Positions 44,267-52,793 of a stretch of 64,000 bases of DNA are shown piece by piece; position 1 is the stretch's first letter; each line of letters opens with the position of its first letter. Source of the DNA: Alkalihalophilus pseudofirmus OF4 (GTDB lineage Bacteria; Bacillota; Bacilli; Bacillales; Bacillaceae_D); contig NC_013791.2 of assembly GCF_000005825.2 (NCBI RefSeq), positions 806,001 to 870,000 of the forward strand, in the 5' to 3' direction. Below the pieces are notes generated by a model, which saw only the letters and a list, made by a program, of their open reading frames with translations, did no database searches and was not told the DNA's origin. The translations under genes were made by a program, and so were the position numbers.

Positions 44267-46927
44267 TTGAAAGAAAAATGTATTTATATCACTATCTTTT
44301 TAATGTTAGTGGTCTTTTTTTCATCCAGCACTCTAGCACAAACAACTGGTGAGCCTGCAGCTGATCTTGCCTTAGAAATGGTTGGTCCGAATAATCAAGG
44401 ATTTATTACCTCTGAATTTGTTCAATACATATATGCAGAGGCAAGAGGAATAGATTTACCTCGGTTAGCAAGGGAGCAGCGCCAAGTAGGAGAGGAAGTT
44501 GCCCGTGAAAGCCTGCAAGCAGGAGACATTCTTTTCTTTCAAGGAAGCTCATTAATGTCAGGAATTTATATAGGGGACGGCCGCTTTGTAGTGGTAACAA
44601 GTGGAGGAATCACAGAGATAAATCTTGATGCCAGTACTTATTGGTCAGGAATTTATGTCGGAGCTAACCGCTATTTCGAGGATGCTGTTCCCGTAGAGGA
44701 CCCTGCAGCTAGTCTTGCATTAGAAATGATTGGACCAAATGAACAAGGGTTTTTAACTTCCGAATTTGTTCAACATGTATATGCACAGAGTAAAGGCATA
44801 GATTTGCCACGTCTTGCAAGAGACCAACTCTTAACAGGGGCTGAAGTGGAAAAAGATAAACTAGAAGCAGGTGATGTTGTCTTTTTTCAAGGAAGTTCAT
44901 TAATGTCAGGGATCTATATCCAAAATGGTCAATTTGTTATTGTTACTAGTTCTGGAATTACGCAGGCTAATTTATATTCTAGTAGTTATTGGTCAGGAAT
45001 TTATGTTGGAGCCAATCGCTATACCGAGGGAAGCAGTATCGAAGATTCTTCAGCAAACTTAGCACTAGAAATGGTGGGTGAAAACCATCAAGGTTTCATT
45101 ACATCCGAATTCGTTCAATACATCTATAAAGAAACTAAAGGGTTAGAACTTCCTCGGGCAGCTAGTGATCAGTGGCTGCTAGGAGAGGAAGTAGCTTTAG
45201 AAGACTTGCTGCCGGGGGATGTTGTCTTTTTCCAAGGTGCATTTTTAATGTCAGGAATCTATATAGAAAATGGTCGTTTTGTCATTATAACTAGTGAGGG
45301 AATAACAGAACGGAATATGAACACGAGCGAGTACTGGTCCAATGCGTTCGTTGGAGCTAAGCACTATACGGATGAAAATCTTACTCCGCCTCCTACGTCA
45401 AATGAAATTGTCGAAAAAGCCCGTTCATTAATCGGGACTCCTTATAACAGAAGAGGGGATAATCCTGTAGATGGTTTTAATACAGGTTCTTTTGCTTATT
45501 ATGTGTACCGGGAAGTAACCGGAAGCTGGCTCTCAAAACTATCTTACGCGCAATTTGAAGCTGGTCTTGAAGTTGAACGCGATGAGCTTCAAGAAGGGGA
45601 TCTTGTGTTCTTTCAGAATAATGACGAGTGGCTGACCGGAATTTATTCAGGAGATGACCGGTTTATCATAGCTGCATCAGAAGGAGTGCAGGAACGTCAT
45701 TTAGACTTCCATACCTATTATTCAGATCGATATGTTGGAGCAGTAAGATATACAGACGCGATTCTCAATAAATCTAACCCAAATACGTATCTAAATCATA
45801 AAAATCCAGTCATCCAAGAGGCAATGAAATATATGGGAACACCTTATCTTATGACTGGAAGTACACTCGAAGCCTTTGATTGTTCTTTCTTGATTCAAAC
45901 GTCCTTTAGAGAAGGAAAAGGGATATACCTTCCAAGAATCAGTTATAGACAATGGGAAGTAGGAGAAACCATTCTGCCGGAAGGCACCAATATAGAAGAG
46001 ATCACACTTGATGATCATATCAGACCTGGGGATGCTCTTTATTTTTCAGGCACATGGCAAGAAGGTATTTCACATGTCGCCATTTATTTAGGAGATAACT
46101 ATATGATTCATGCAACTGGTGAAGAAGGAATGACAACAATCTCTTATATGAATTCATATTGGCGTGAACATTTCACAGGGGTTAAACGCTTTGATGATCT
46201 TTCAGTCCAACTAGATCATCCAGCGGTTTACGAGGCTTATCAAGTACTAGGAAGCCCTTATCAATTAGGTGGAGCTGATCCTGAGCAGGGATTTGATACA
46301 GGAGGGCTTACACAATATATTTACAAGCAGGCATATCAATATGATCTTCCACGCTACGGCAGCCAGCAATGGCAAGTTGGAATGGAGATACATCCTGATA
46401 ATGCTGAACCTGGAGATTTGTTATTCTTTGAAGGGACGACATTGATTCCTGCAATTTATTTAGGGAATAACCAAATGGTTGTGGCTACTCAAGCAAACGG
46501 GGTGATGATTGTTGACCTCACTGTAAGCTCCTATTGGCCGCCACGACTTTATGGAGCCAGAACGTATGAAATAGAAGATGTTACTCTTGAAGCCGTTGCT
46601 GTCCTAACAGAGAATTATGTGGGAGAAGTGTTTCATGGCTCTTCTGTTGAATTTGTACAAAACATGTACTTAGAAGCTGCCAATAAACAGTTATCAGGAA
46701 ATATTCATACGCTTCGTTCAGGCGGGGACTCCATTCATATTGAAGAATTAGAGCGAGGCGATGTGATGTTCTTCAGTGAAGAAACCGAAAGTAATACCCC
46801 AAGTTTTATTGGCATTTATTTAGGGGATGGTTCTTTTGCAACGTTAAGAGATCAAGTGGTAGAAAAGTATGAGATGAATGATGATATTTACTGGATTAAT
46901 CGATTATTGGAAGCAAGGAGATATTAA
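44267..46927 (+). CDS. Secreted seven-module NlpC/P60 protein with one intact active site
   Basis: The 886-residue protein has a signal peptide (about residues 1-25) and then seven NlpC/P60-like modules, about residues 31-139, 145-254, 261-369, 379-497, 513-645, 651-768 and 772-886. Only module 5 keeps the catalytic set, Cys539 in EAFDCSFLIQ, His603 in ISHVAIYLG and His615. The cysteine position is Thr in modules 1, 2, 3, 4 and 6 (residues 48, 164, 279, 406, 678) and Gly in module 7, and the first His is replaced by Met, Leu, Ile or Phe. Modules 1-3 are close copies. The active module would cut gamma-D-Glu-meso-Dap bonds in peptidoglycan; the others may bind wall. TTG start with AAAAGGAGGG upstream. 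Confidence 0.88.
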   Translation: MKEKCIYITIFLMLVVFFSSSTLAQTTGEPAADLALEMVGPNNQGFITSEFVQYIYAEARGIDLPRLAREQRQVGEEVARESLQAGDILFFQGSSLMSGIYIGDGRFVVVTSGGITEINLDASTYWSGIYVGANRYFEDAVPVEDPAASLALEMIGPNEQGFLTSEFVQHVYAQSKGIDLPRLARDQLLTGAEVEKDKLEAGDVVFFQGSSLMSGIYIQNGQFVIVTSSGITQANLYSSSYWSGIYVGANRYTEGSSIEDSSANLALEMVGENHQGFITSEFVQYIYKETKGLELPRAASDQWLLGEEVALEDLLPGDVVFFQGAFLMSGIYIENGRFVIITSEGITERNMNTSEYWSNAFVGAKHYTDENLTPPPTSNEIVEKARSLIGTPYNRRGDNPVDGFNTGSFAYYVYREVTGSWLSKLSYAQFEAGLEVERDELQEGDLVFFQNNDEWLTGIYSGDDRFIIAASEGVQERHLDFHTYYSDRYVGAVRYTDAILNKSNPNTYLNHKNPVIQEAMKYMGTPYLMTGSTLEAFDCSFLIQTSFREGKGIYLPRISYRQWEVGETILPEGTNIEEITLDDHIRPGDALYFSGTWQEGISHVAIYLGDNYMIHATGEEGMTTISYMNSYWREHFTGVKRFDDLSVQLDHPAVYEAYQVLGSPYQLGGADPEQGFDTGGLTQYIYKQAYQYDLPRYGSQQWQVGMEIHPDNAEPGDLLFFEGTTLIPAIYLGNNQMVVATQANGVMIVDLTVSSYWPPRLYGARTYEIEDVTLEAVAVLTENYVGEVFHGSSVEFVQNMYLEAANKQLSGNIHTLRSGGDSIHIEELERGDVMFFSEETESNTPSFIGIYLGDGSFATLRDQVVEKYEMNDDIYWINRLLEARRY

Positions 46928-46935
46928 TCCTTAAG

Positions 46936-46968
46936 AATAGGAAGCTGTCAGCTTCCTATTTTCTTTTT
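46936..46968 (+). terminator. Rho-independent terminator
   Basis: A perfect 10-bp stem AATAGGAAGC / GCTTCCTATT with a 5-nt loop, then a T-rich run. Confidence 0.85.
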
Positions 46969-47052
46969 GAACAAGGAAATTCCCTCTTTGGAATCGAATT
47001 TTGTATATTGAGGGAGGATATCTTCCTTAGACATACATTCTAGGAGGACAAC

Positions 47053-48099
47053 ATGGACATTAATCAGCTTTCAAAACGCTTTATTCTTTTTGCCAATGAT
47101 GAGTGTGCAGACTCTAGCAAGTTATATGAGACATTATCCAAAGAAACAGCGAAAGACGAAGAGCTTCTCATCATTTGTTCGCATGCGAAAGAGGGCCAGC
47201 CCATCCCTAATTTATTTTTTGGGGCGGTTCACTATCTTCTATTAAAAGGAGTAAGGCATGAGCTTGCGGATTATTATCTTAGTTTAGTTGAAGAACCGAA
47301 AAAATCTACCCATGCATTTGTTCACTTTAAGTCATTCTGCGAGGAGTATAAAGAAGAGATTATTCACCTTTTACAAACGAAACTCGTACAAACGAATGAA
47401 GTGCGGCGCTGTGCATATCTATATCCGAGTTTTTCCTGTATATATGAGAAAACAAACAAACCTTTGGCTTTAATTGAGATCGGTACAAGTGCCGGTCTGC
47501 AATTGCTATGTGATCAATATCAGTATTCATATGATGGGTTACATCGATATGGGAACCTTAACTCACCTTTATCTCTAAGCTCTGAAATAATAGGAGAGAA
47601 TGTTCCATCGTTTAAAAAGGAAGCTTATCCTGTGCATTCTCGCTGCGGGATTGATTTGCATATTAATGATTTAAGAGACCAAGAAGACATATGCTGGCTT
47701 AAGGCATTGATTTGGCCAGAACATATGGAGAGAAGAAATGAATTTGAAGCAGCAGCCTCTATCTTAAAAGAAAGTGTAGATGAGTTGAATTTGGTAGAAG
47801 GGGACGGAATTGAATTACTGCCTCAAATAGTAGAAGGGCTGCCTCAAAATGTAACCGTTTGCGTGTTCCGTACGCATGTTGCCAATCAAATGCCGTTGGA
47901 GACAAAAAAGCAACTGCTTCAAACAATAGATGAGCTAGGAAGAGACCGAGATATCTTTCATTTGTATAATAATATTTCAGATCGATTCTTACATTTAGAT
48001 TCTTATATTGATGGAAGGAAAACAGAAGAAACTCTAGCAGAAACTGCTGGACACGGCGAGTGGTTTAGTTGGAATGTTCAAGAAACAACACATGTTTGA
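47053..48099 (+). CDS. DUF2332 family protein
   Basis: The 348-residue protein has AHAKEGQPIPNLFFGAVHYLL-like and ALIEIGTSAGLQLLCDQYQY stretches that are typical of DUF2332. The second resembles a SAM-binding GxSxG loop, and some members are described as methyltransferase-like, but this is not proven. GGAGG lies 7 nt before the ATG. No functional neighbours. Confidence 0.75.
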   Translation: MDINQLSKRFILFANDECADSSKLYETLSKETAKDEELLIICSHAKEGQPIPNLFFGAVHYLLLKGVRHELADYYLSLVEEPKKSTHAFVHFKSFCEEYKEEIIHLLQTKLVQTNEVRRCAYLYPSFSCIYEKTNKPLALIEIGTSAGLQLLCDQYQYSYDGLHRYGNLNSPLSLSSEIIGENVPSFKKEAYPVHSRCGIDLHINDLRDQEDICWLKALIWPEHMERRNEFEAAASILKESVDELNLVEGDGIELLPQIVEGLPQNVTVCVFRTHVANQMPLETKKQLLQTIDELGRDRDIFHLYNNISDRFLHLDSYIDGRKTEETLAETAGHGEWFSWNVQETTHV

Positions 48100-48146
48100 T
48101 ATACATCGCTGATAGGAAAATGTTCGTGTGTTTGTCATTTATTGAT

Positions 48147-48170
48147 TGCGAAAAAAAGGGTTTTTTTGCC
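48147..48170 (+). terminator. Possible terminator hairpin
   Basis: GCGAAAAAAA / TTTTTTTGC with a GGG loop, about 48 bp after the DUF2332 stop. The stem is almost all A-T, so it is weak. Confidence 0.35.
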
Positions 48171-48211
48171 TCTTTCTAGTATAATATAGGTAAATTGACG
48201 GATACGTTGAA

Positions 48212-48258
48212 AACTTCTCTGTAAATTGGGCGCTTTGAGAAGTTGGAGTAAGTAGCGC
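48212..48258 (+). promoter_or_regulatory. Possible H-type pseudoknot in the hemAT leader
   Basis: AACTTCTC (48212-48219) pairs with GAGAAGTT (48237-48244). Inside the loop, GCGCT (48230-48234) can pair with AGCGC (48254-48258), closing an H-type pseudoknot. It ends 13 nt before the AAAGGGG ribosome site and lies 27-80 nt downstream of a TATAAT at 48180-48185. Confidence 0.5.
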
Positions 48259-48285
48259 AACCGGCCGATAAAGGGGATACTTTAC

Positions 48286-49605
48286 ATGAGCCTGTTTTCG
48301 TTAATCAAATTTTTCAAAGAAAGTCAAAACGATTGGATGGAGCAAGTAGGTCAGCTGCAAGTGAAGGTAGATGTGGCCGATTCGACGATTCATGACAAAA
48401 TGAGAATGGTTCAATTGACAGAGCAAGATCTGCAAGTCATTAAAAGCATACAACCTTTAGTCATATCACATGTTAATGAGCTGGTTCGTGGTTTCTATGA
48501 TACGATCCTTCAAGTGCAGGTATTAAGAGAAAAAATTGAGCAGCATAGTTCGGTAGATCGACTTGAAAGAACGTTAGAGAAGCATCTAATTAACTTATTT
48601 GAAGGGAATATTAATGAACAGTTTGTGGAGAATAGAGTGAAAGTCGCAAAGGTTCATTACAAGATTGGTGTAGAGACTTCTTGGTATATGAGTGCCTTTC
48701 AAAACCTTCAACAAGCTATGTTTCTTGTTATTTGCCGGGAGTTTGATCAAGGGTCTAATAAAATTGATGAAATTAAGCAAGTCACAACTGCAGTTAATAA
48801 ATTATTTAGTTTAGAACAGCAAATTGTACTCGAAGCTTATGAAAATGAAACCGTTGCCAAAATGAAAGAACAATTTGAAGTTGGGAAAACAGAAATCCGT
48901 ACTAAAATTATGGAGATTAGTGAAGGATTAGTAGCTTTGGCCGAAGAAACTCAAGCTTCAGTAGAGATTTTAAGTTCTCACTTCAATGAAGTAAGCGGAA
49001 ATTCATTAGCAAGTAATGAGCAATCAATTATTGCTGAGAAAAAGGCAAATGACGGTCAAGGACAATTAAATGACATGCTTCATAAAATCCATTCAATTGA
49101 AGAGTATACCAATAATATGCAAAAAGCTATTAATCATCTTGGACAAGCAACAAGTGAAATTACTCATGTAATTACGATTGTAAAAGATATTGCTGAACAA
49201 ACAAATTTACTTGCGTTAAATTCAGCAATTGAAGCTGCCAGAGCAGGAGAGCATGGCCGTGGGTTTGCGGTGGTATCACAAGAAGTGAAAAAGCTTGCAG
49301 AACAAACGAAGAATTCAATCAGTCAAATTGATAAATTAATCGCTAATTCAGATCACTACAAACAAGAAGTGGCACAATCATTAAGCCAGGTTATTCAAGC
49401 TGTGAAGATGGGGCTTGAGGCATCGGGACAAACCGATGTGGTGTTTGGTCAAATGGTGGAATCCATTCAACAAAGCAGCCATACCGTTATGAAAGTAAAA
49501 AACCAAATGGACGAGCTTACTCGTGTCGTAAAAGAGATAGAGAAAGCTAGTATGAACGTAGCATTATCAGCCGAGCAATTAAATGAAGCGGTTGCGACTG
49601 CTTGA
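48286..49605 (+). CDS. hemAT: HemAT-like globin-coupled chemoreceptor
   Basis: The 439-residue soluble protein has an N-terminal sensor globin (about residues 30-200), with the proximal haem ligand His124 in [11 protein letters not shown] methyl-accepting signalling domain follows (about 215-439), with the highly conserved hairpin tip [20 protein letters not shown] and [18 protein letters not shown]. subtilis HemAT senses oxygen and controls aerotaxis through CheA. No transmembrane segment is present, as expected. AAAGGGG precedes the ATG, behind a possibly structured leader. Confidence 0.93.
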   Translation: MSLFSLIKFFKESQNDWMEQVGQLQVKVDVADSTIHDKMRMVQLTEQDLQVIKSIQPLVISHVNELVRGFYDTILQVQVLREKIEQHSSVDRLERTLEKHLINLFEGNINEQFVENRVKVAKVHYKIGVETSWYMSAFQNLQQAMFLVICREFDQGSNKIDEIKQVTTAVNKLFSLEQQIVLEAYENETVAKMKEQFEVGKTEIRTKIMEISEGLVALAEETQASVEILSSHFNEVSGNSLASNEQSIIAEKKANDGQGQLNDMLHKIHSIEEYTNNMQKAINHLGQATSEITHVITIVKDIAEQTNLLALNSAIEAARAGEHGRGFAVVSQEVKKLAEQTKNSISQIDKLIANSDHYKQEVAQSLSQVIQAVKMGLEASGQTDVVFGQMVESIQQSSHTVMKVKNQMDELTRVVKEIEKASMNVALSAEQLNEAVATA

Positions 49606-49611
49606 TTGTGC

Positions 49612-49643
49612 AGCATCTTACTTAGTGTAAGGTGCTTTTTTTC
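49612..49643 (+). terminator. Rho-independent terminator of hemAT
   Basis: AGCATCTTAC / GTAAGGTGCT stem (one mismatch-type G-T) with a 5-nt loop and eight T. Confidence 0.85.
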
Positions 49644-49703
49644 AAAATCTTTGGTTAGACTGTTGAATGAGATAACTATGTCTTCCTAAAAAGGGGAATC
49701 CGT

Positions 49704-49796
49704 ATGCAAAAAGAAAAGCGCAAGGCATACTGGCAAGTGTTGGCCTGGGGGCTGATTGTGGTCATTTTAGTAGGTGTATGGAGAGCGATGCAATGA
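49704..49796 (+). CDS. Putative 30-residue membrane peptide
   Basis: The frame begins MQKEKRKAYWQVLAWGLIVV and ends VWRAMQ. A basic start is followed by one hydrophobic helix, so the N-terminus would face the cytoplasm. AAGGGGA at 49691-49697 is a good ribosome site. It lies between the hemAT terminator and the nicotinate phosphoribosyltransferase gene. Composition and spacing support it; no family is recognised. Confidence 0.5.
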   Translation: MQKEKRKAYWQVLAWGLIVVILVGVWRAMQ

Positions 49797-49962
49797 GGAA
49801 ATAAACATGATACGTTATGTGAATGATATAGTTTATAAATGAGTTCTATTTCGGAAATAATAATGGGGCGTATAGGTTTAAAGATTTGGAAAAAGAGTAA
49901 ATAGTAAGTAGGATAATTACTAGGTATAAATAAAAGCAAGCCAACTAATTGGAGGCCGAATA

Positions 49963-51063
49963 ATGAAAAAAGAAATTGAAATGAAGATGGCTGGCGAGCT
50001 TTCACGGTTAACAAATCATACATTTAAATTTGACGAGAGAATTAAAGAGGGCTGGTACTCTGCGGTATACTTCCTTAAAACAAAAGAAATCGCGAAAAGA
50101 TATAAGCCTGATAAAATAGTCACGATGCAGTTTTTTCAAAAAGAAGAGGCTGTTTTATGCGGAATTGATGAAGCGATTGCTCTTTTGCACACGTTCTCAG
50201 AAGATCCTGAAGAACTTGAAATCCATGCCTTGCATGACGGTGATAAAATCAGCCCTTTTGAAACAGTTCTCACGATTAGAGGATCCTATCATAAATTCGG
50301 CTTTTTAGAAGGAATTATTGATGGTATTTTAGCGAGACGGACAAGTGTTGCAACGAATGTATACAGGGTTGTTTCAGCTGCTAAGCATAAGCGGGTTATC
50401 TTTATGGGTGATCGTGATGACCATTTCAGCAATCAAGCAGGAGACGGCTATGCCGCATTTATCGGAGGGATGTCTGCACAAGCTACTCATGCGATGAATG
50501 AATGGTGGGGAGAAAAGGGTCTTGGTACAATGCCCCATGCTCTTATTCAGCTGTTTAATGGGGATGTAGTAGAAGCATCAATTGCCTATCATGAAACCTA
50601 TCCTGAAGATGAATTAATTGCGTTGGTTGATTACAATAATGATGTAATTACGGACTCTTTAAAAGTAGCTAGGGAATTTGGTGCTACACTAAAAGGGGTT
50701 AGAGTTGATACGTCAAGAACGATGATTGATCAATACTTTATTCGTAATCAACATATTTTAGGAAGCTTCGACCCTCGTGGTGTGAATATTCCGCTTGTAA
50801 AAGCATTAAGGGAAGCCTTAAATGAGGAAGGCTATCATCATGTACAAATTGTCGTGAGCGGGGGATTCTCAGCTGAGAGAATTCGTGAATTTGAGAAGAA
50901 TGATGCTCCTGTTGACGTCTATGGTGTCGGAGGCAGTTTACTAAAGCTGTCAGTTGGTTTTACCGGGGATGATGTCTTGCTTGATGATCAGCCTGAAGCA
51001 AAAGCGGGCAGAAAGTTTAATCCTAACCCGCGAATGGAAAAAGTTGAAATGCCGCACTACTAA
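49963..51063 (+). CDS. Nicotinate phosphoribosyltransferase
   Basis: The 366-residue protein has the type II phosphoribosyltransferase pattern, with VIFMGDRDDHFSNQAGDGY, GGMSAQATHAMNEWWGEKG, LVDYNNDVITDSLKVA, LKGVRVDTSRTM and VVSGGFSAERIREFE followed by VYGVGGSLLKL. It forms nicotinate mononucleotide from nicotinate and PRPP for NAD salvage. It is shorter than the about 490-residue PncB class and resembles the compact nicotinate PRTase subgroup. GGAGG lies 7 nt before the ATG. Confidence 0.88.
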   Translation: MKKEIEMKMAGELSRLTNHTFKFDERIKEGWYSAVYFLKTKEIAKRYKPDKIVTMQFFQKEEAVLCGIDEAIALLHTFSEDPEELEIHALHDGDKISPFETVLTIRGSYHKFGFLEGIIDGILARRTSVATNVYRVVSAAKHKRVIFMGDRDDHFSNQAGDGYAAFIGGMSAQATHAMNEWWGEKGLGTMPHALIQLFNGDVVEASIAYHETYPEDELIALVDYNNDVITDSLKVAREFGATLKGVRVDTSRTMIDQYFIRNQHILGSFDPRGVNIPLVKALREALNEEGYHHVQIVVSGGFSAERIREFEKNDAPVDVYGVGGSLLKLSVGFTGDDVLLDDQPEAKAGRKFNPNPRMEKVEMPHY

Positions 51064-51068
51064 TTCGC

Positions 51069-51108
51069 AGCATATGTATTCTTACAAAAGAGTGCATGTG
51101 CTTTTTTA
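51069..51108 (+). terminator. Terminator after the nicotinate PRTase gene
   Basis: An 8-bp stem AGCATATG / CATGTGCT (one G-T) with an 18-nt loop and six T. Confidence 0.55.
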
Positions 51109-51293
51109 TGTGAGTAAAGAGTTGGACTGTAACAAACAAATAGGTAACTCTGCCCTATTTGAAAAATATGTCATTTGTCTGCTTGTATTAAGAAGTGATA
51201 TGATATATCATAATTTTCAGATAATCATTTGCTCTGGTCATCATAAGCTAGCCATCCGATGATCAATCAGTAAGTGGTAAGTAGGTGAAGTAC

Positions 51294-51611
51294 ATGTTCG
51301 ATCAAGATTCTATCTATATTGTTGGTGAAGCAAAATCACCATCTAATAATCCGATAACCGAACAATACAAAGTATTCTTCATTGGTTTTGTGGTTGACCG
51401 ACTATCTGGAAAAATCATTGATGCTGAAGCAACGTCTATATTATCGATTACAAGCTCATTTATAAGGCACTTATTTGTCGGAAAAAATATCCGAGAGACA
51501 GATCAGATAGTGAAGGCCATTGAGGAGAAGTATTACGGCTCTTCTCAAAAAGCTGTCATTGTTGCCTTTCGTCATGCAAGTCAAAAGTTTAATCAACTAC
51601 ATAACGTGTAA
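51294..51611 (+). CDS. DUF3870 domain protein
   Basis: About 105 residues. The sequence YIVGEAKSPSNNPITEQYKV at the start, then FFIGFVVDRLSGKIIDAEAT and FIRHLFVGKNI, fits DUF3870. The family is of unknown function and often lies near amidohydrolase or transport genes. GTG at 51285 is in frame, but AGGTG at 51283-51287 fits the ATG at 51294. It lies 89 bp before the ykfB-like gene, separated by a strong terminator. Confidence 0.78.
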   Translation: MFDQDSIYIVGEAKSPSNNPITEQYKVFFIGFVVDRLSGKIIDAEATSILSITSSFIRHLFVGKNIRETDQIVKAIEEKYYGSSQKAVIVAFRHASQKFNQLHNV

Positions 51612-51634
51612 GCTGCTTTGTCCCTTACAGGATA

Positions 51635-51675
51635 AAATCCAGCTAAGTTCTTTACAGAACTTAGCTGGATTTTTT
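51635..51675 (+). terminator. Rho-independent terminator
   Basis: A perfect stem of 17 bp (AAATCCAGCTAAGTTCT with its complement) has a 4-nt loop, and seven T follow. Confidence 0.93.
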
Positions 51676-51700
51676 TAATTGATGTCGAAGGAGTTTTTAT

Positions 51701-52768
51701 ATGAACATTCAACAAATAGATGTAACAGAGAAGGTTGTTTCTCTTAAGGAACCCTTCATAACGGCTCTTAGGACAGTGACTGAGGTAGAGGTGATTGAGG
51801 TGAAGATTACCCTGGATTCAGGGATTACAGGGGTGGGTTCGGCTGTTCCGACCTATGCCATTACCGGCGAATCAAAAGAGAGTATTATAGCTGCAATTGA
51901 ACATCCAATTACAGATGCTCTTTTACACACACCTGTTTACTCATTTCAAGAAATGATAAGGCTCGTTCAAAAGAGCTGCATTCAAAATTATAGTGCAAAA
52001 GCAGCCGTTGACATGGCACTGCATGACGCTTATTCGAAAAGCTTAGGAATCGATCTGCTCGAATTCTTTGGCGGAGGCTCCATTCCTTTGCAAAATGATA
52101 TGACAATTAGTCTTAGCTCAAAAGAAGAAATGAATCAGCAAATGCAGCGTCATACTAGAGCTGGTTTTACTCAGATGAAAGTAAAGCTTGGAACATCAGG
52201 AAAAGAGGACATTGCGCGGATTTTGTATTTAGCAGAGAACGCAAATGAGAACATTGAGTTTCGAATTGATGCAAATCAAGCTTGGTCACCAAAAGAAGCG
52301 ATCACACTCATTCACGTTCTTGAAGCAAATCAAGTTCCCGTTCAATTTATAGAACAGCCTGTAGCAGCAGATGATTTAGAAGGGTTAAAGTACGTGAGGG
52401 AGCACGTACATCTGCCTATTATGGCAGATGAAAGCTGTAGAACTCTAAAGGATGCTCATCACATTATTAAGATGGGTGCTGCTGATATGTTGAATATAAA
52501 GTTGATGAAATGTGGGGGGCTGAATGAAGCAAGAGCCATTGCAGACCTCGCGCAAACAGTAAGAATGCCTTGTATGGTCGGCAGCATGATGGAATCACAT
52601 CTATCTGTTGCACCGATCGCCGCTTTGGCCAGCGCACATCCGAATATTACCATGGTGGACTTAGATGCACCACTTTGGTTAGAAGATGAGGAAGCAAAAA
52701 GCAATCTCTTCTATGAAGACGGGGTTGTTTCTTGGCGCAAGTCAACAGAGGCAAGGCTTTCAATATAA
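51701..52768 (+). CDS. ykfB: L-Ala-D/L-Glu epimerase (YkfB)
   Basis: The 355-residue enolase-superfamily protein has MKVKLGTSGKEDIARI with the KxK catalytic lysine pair, and the metal ligands in RIDANQAW, QFIEQPV and IMADESC. A lysine in NIKLMKCGGL and the C-terminal VDLDAPLWL follow. This is the pattern of the Ala-Glu dipeptide epimerase. It recycles murein peptides by making L-Ala-L-Glu from L-Ala-D-Glu. The adjacent ykfC gene 26 bp downstream supplies the substrate, so the pair forms the ykfBC unit known in B. subtilis. AAGGAG precedes the ATG. Confidence 0.9.
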   Translation: MNIQQIDVTEKVVSLKEPFITALRTVTEVEVIEVKITLDSGITGVGSAVPTYAITGESKESIIAAIEHPITDALLHTPVYSFQEMIRLVQKSCIQNYSAKAAVDMALHDAYSKSLGIDLLEFFGGGSIPLQNDMTISLSSKEEMNQQMQRHTRAGFTQMKVKLGTSGKEDIARILYLAENANENIEFRIDANQAWSPKEAITLIHVLEANQVPVQFIEQPVAADDLEGLKYVREHVHLPIMADESCRTLKDAHHIIKMGAADMLNIKLMKCGGLNEARAIADLAQTVRMPCMVGSMMESHLSVAPIAALASAHPNITMVDLDAPLWLEDEEAKSNLFYEDGVVSWRKSTEARLSI

Positions 52769-52793
52769 ATTCAAAACAGGAGGAGAATGTCTA

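Noticed and set aside
48261-48271. SigD -10 (GCCGATAA) before hemAT
   Set aside because: No TAAA at the right distance, and the start would fall on or after the ribosome site.
48192-48285. Cyclic di-GMP (GEMM) riboswitch
   Set aside because: GCGCAACCGGCC looks slightly like the GEMM 3' side, but the GGGCAAACC and GACGCAAAGC parts are missing.
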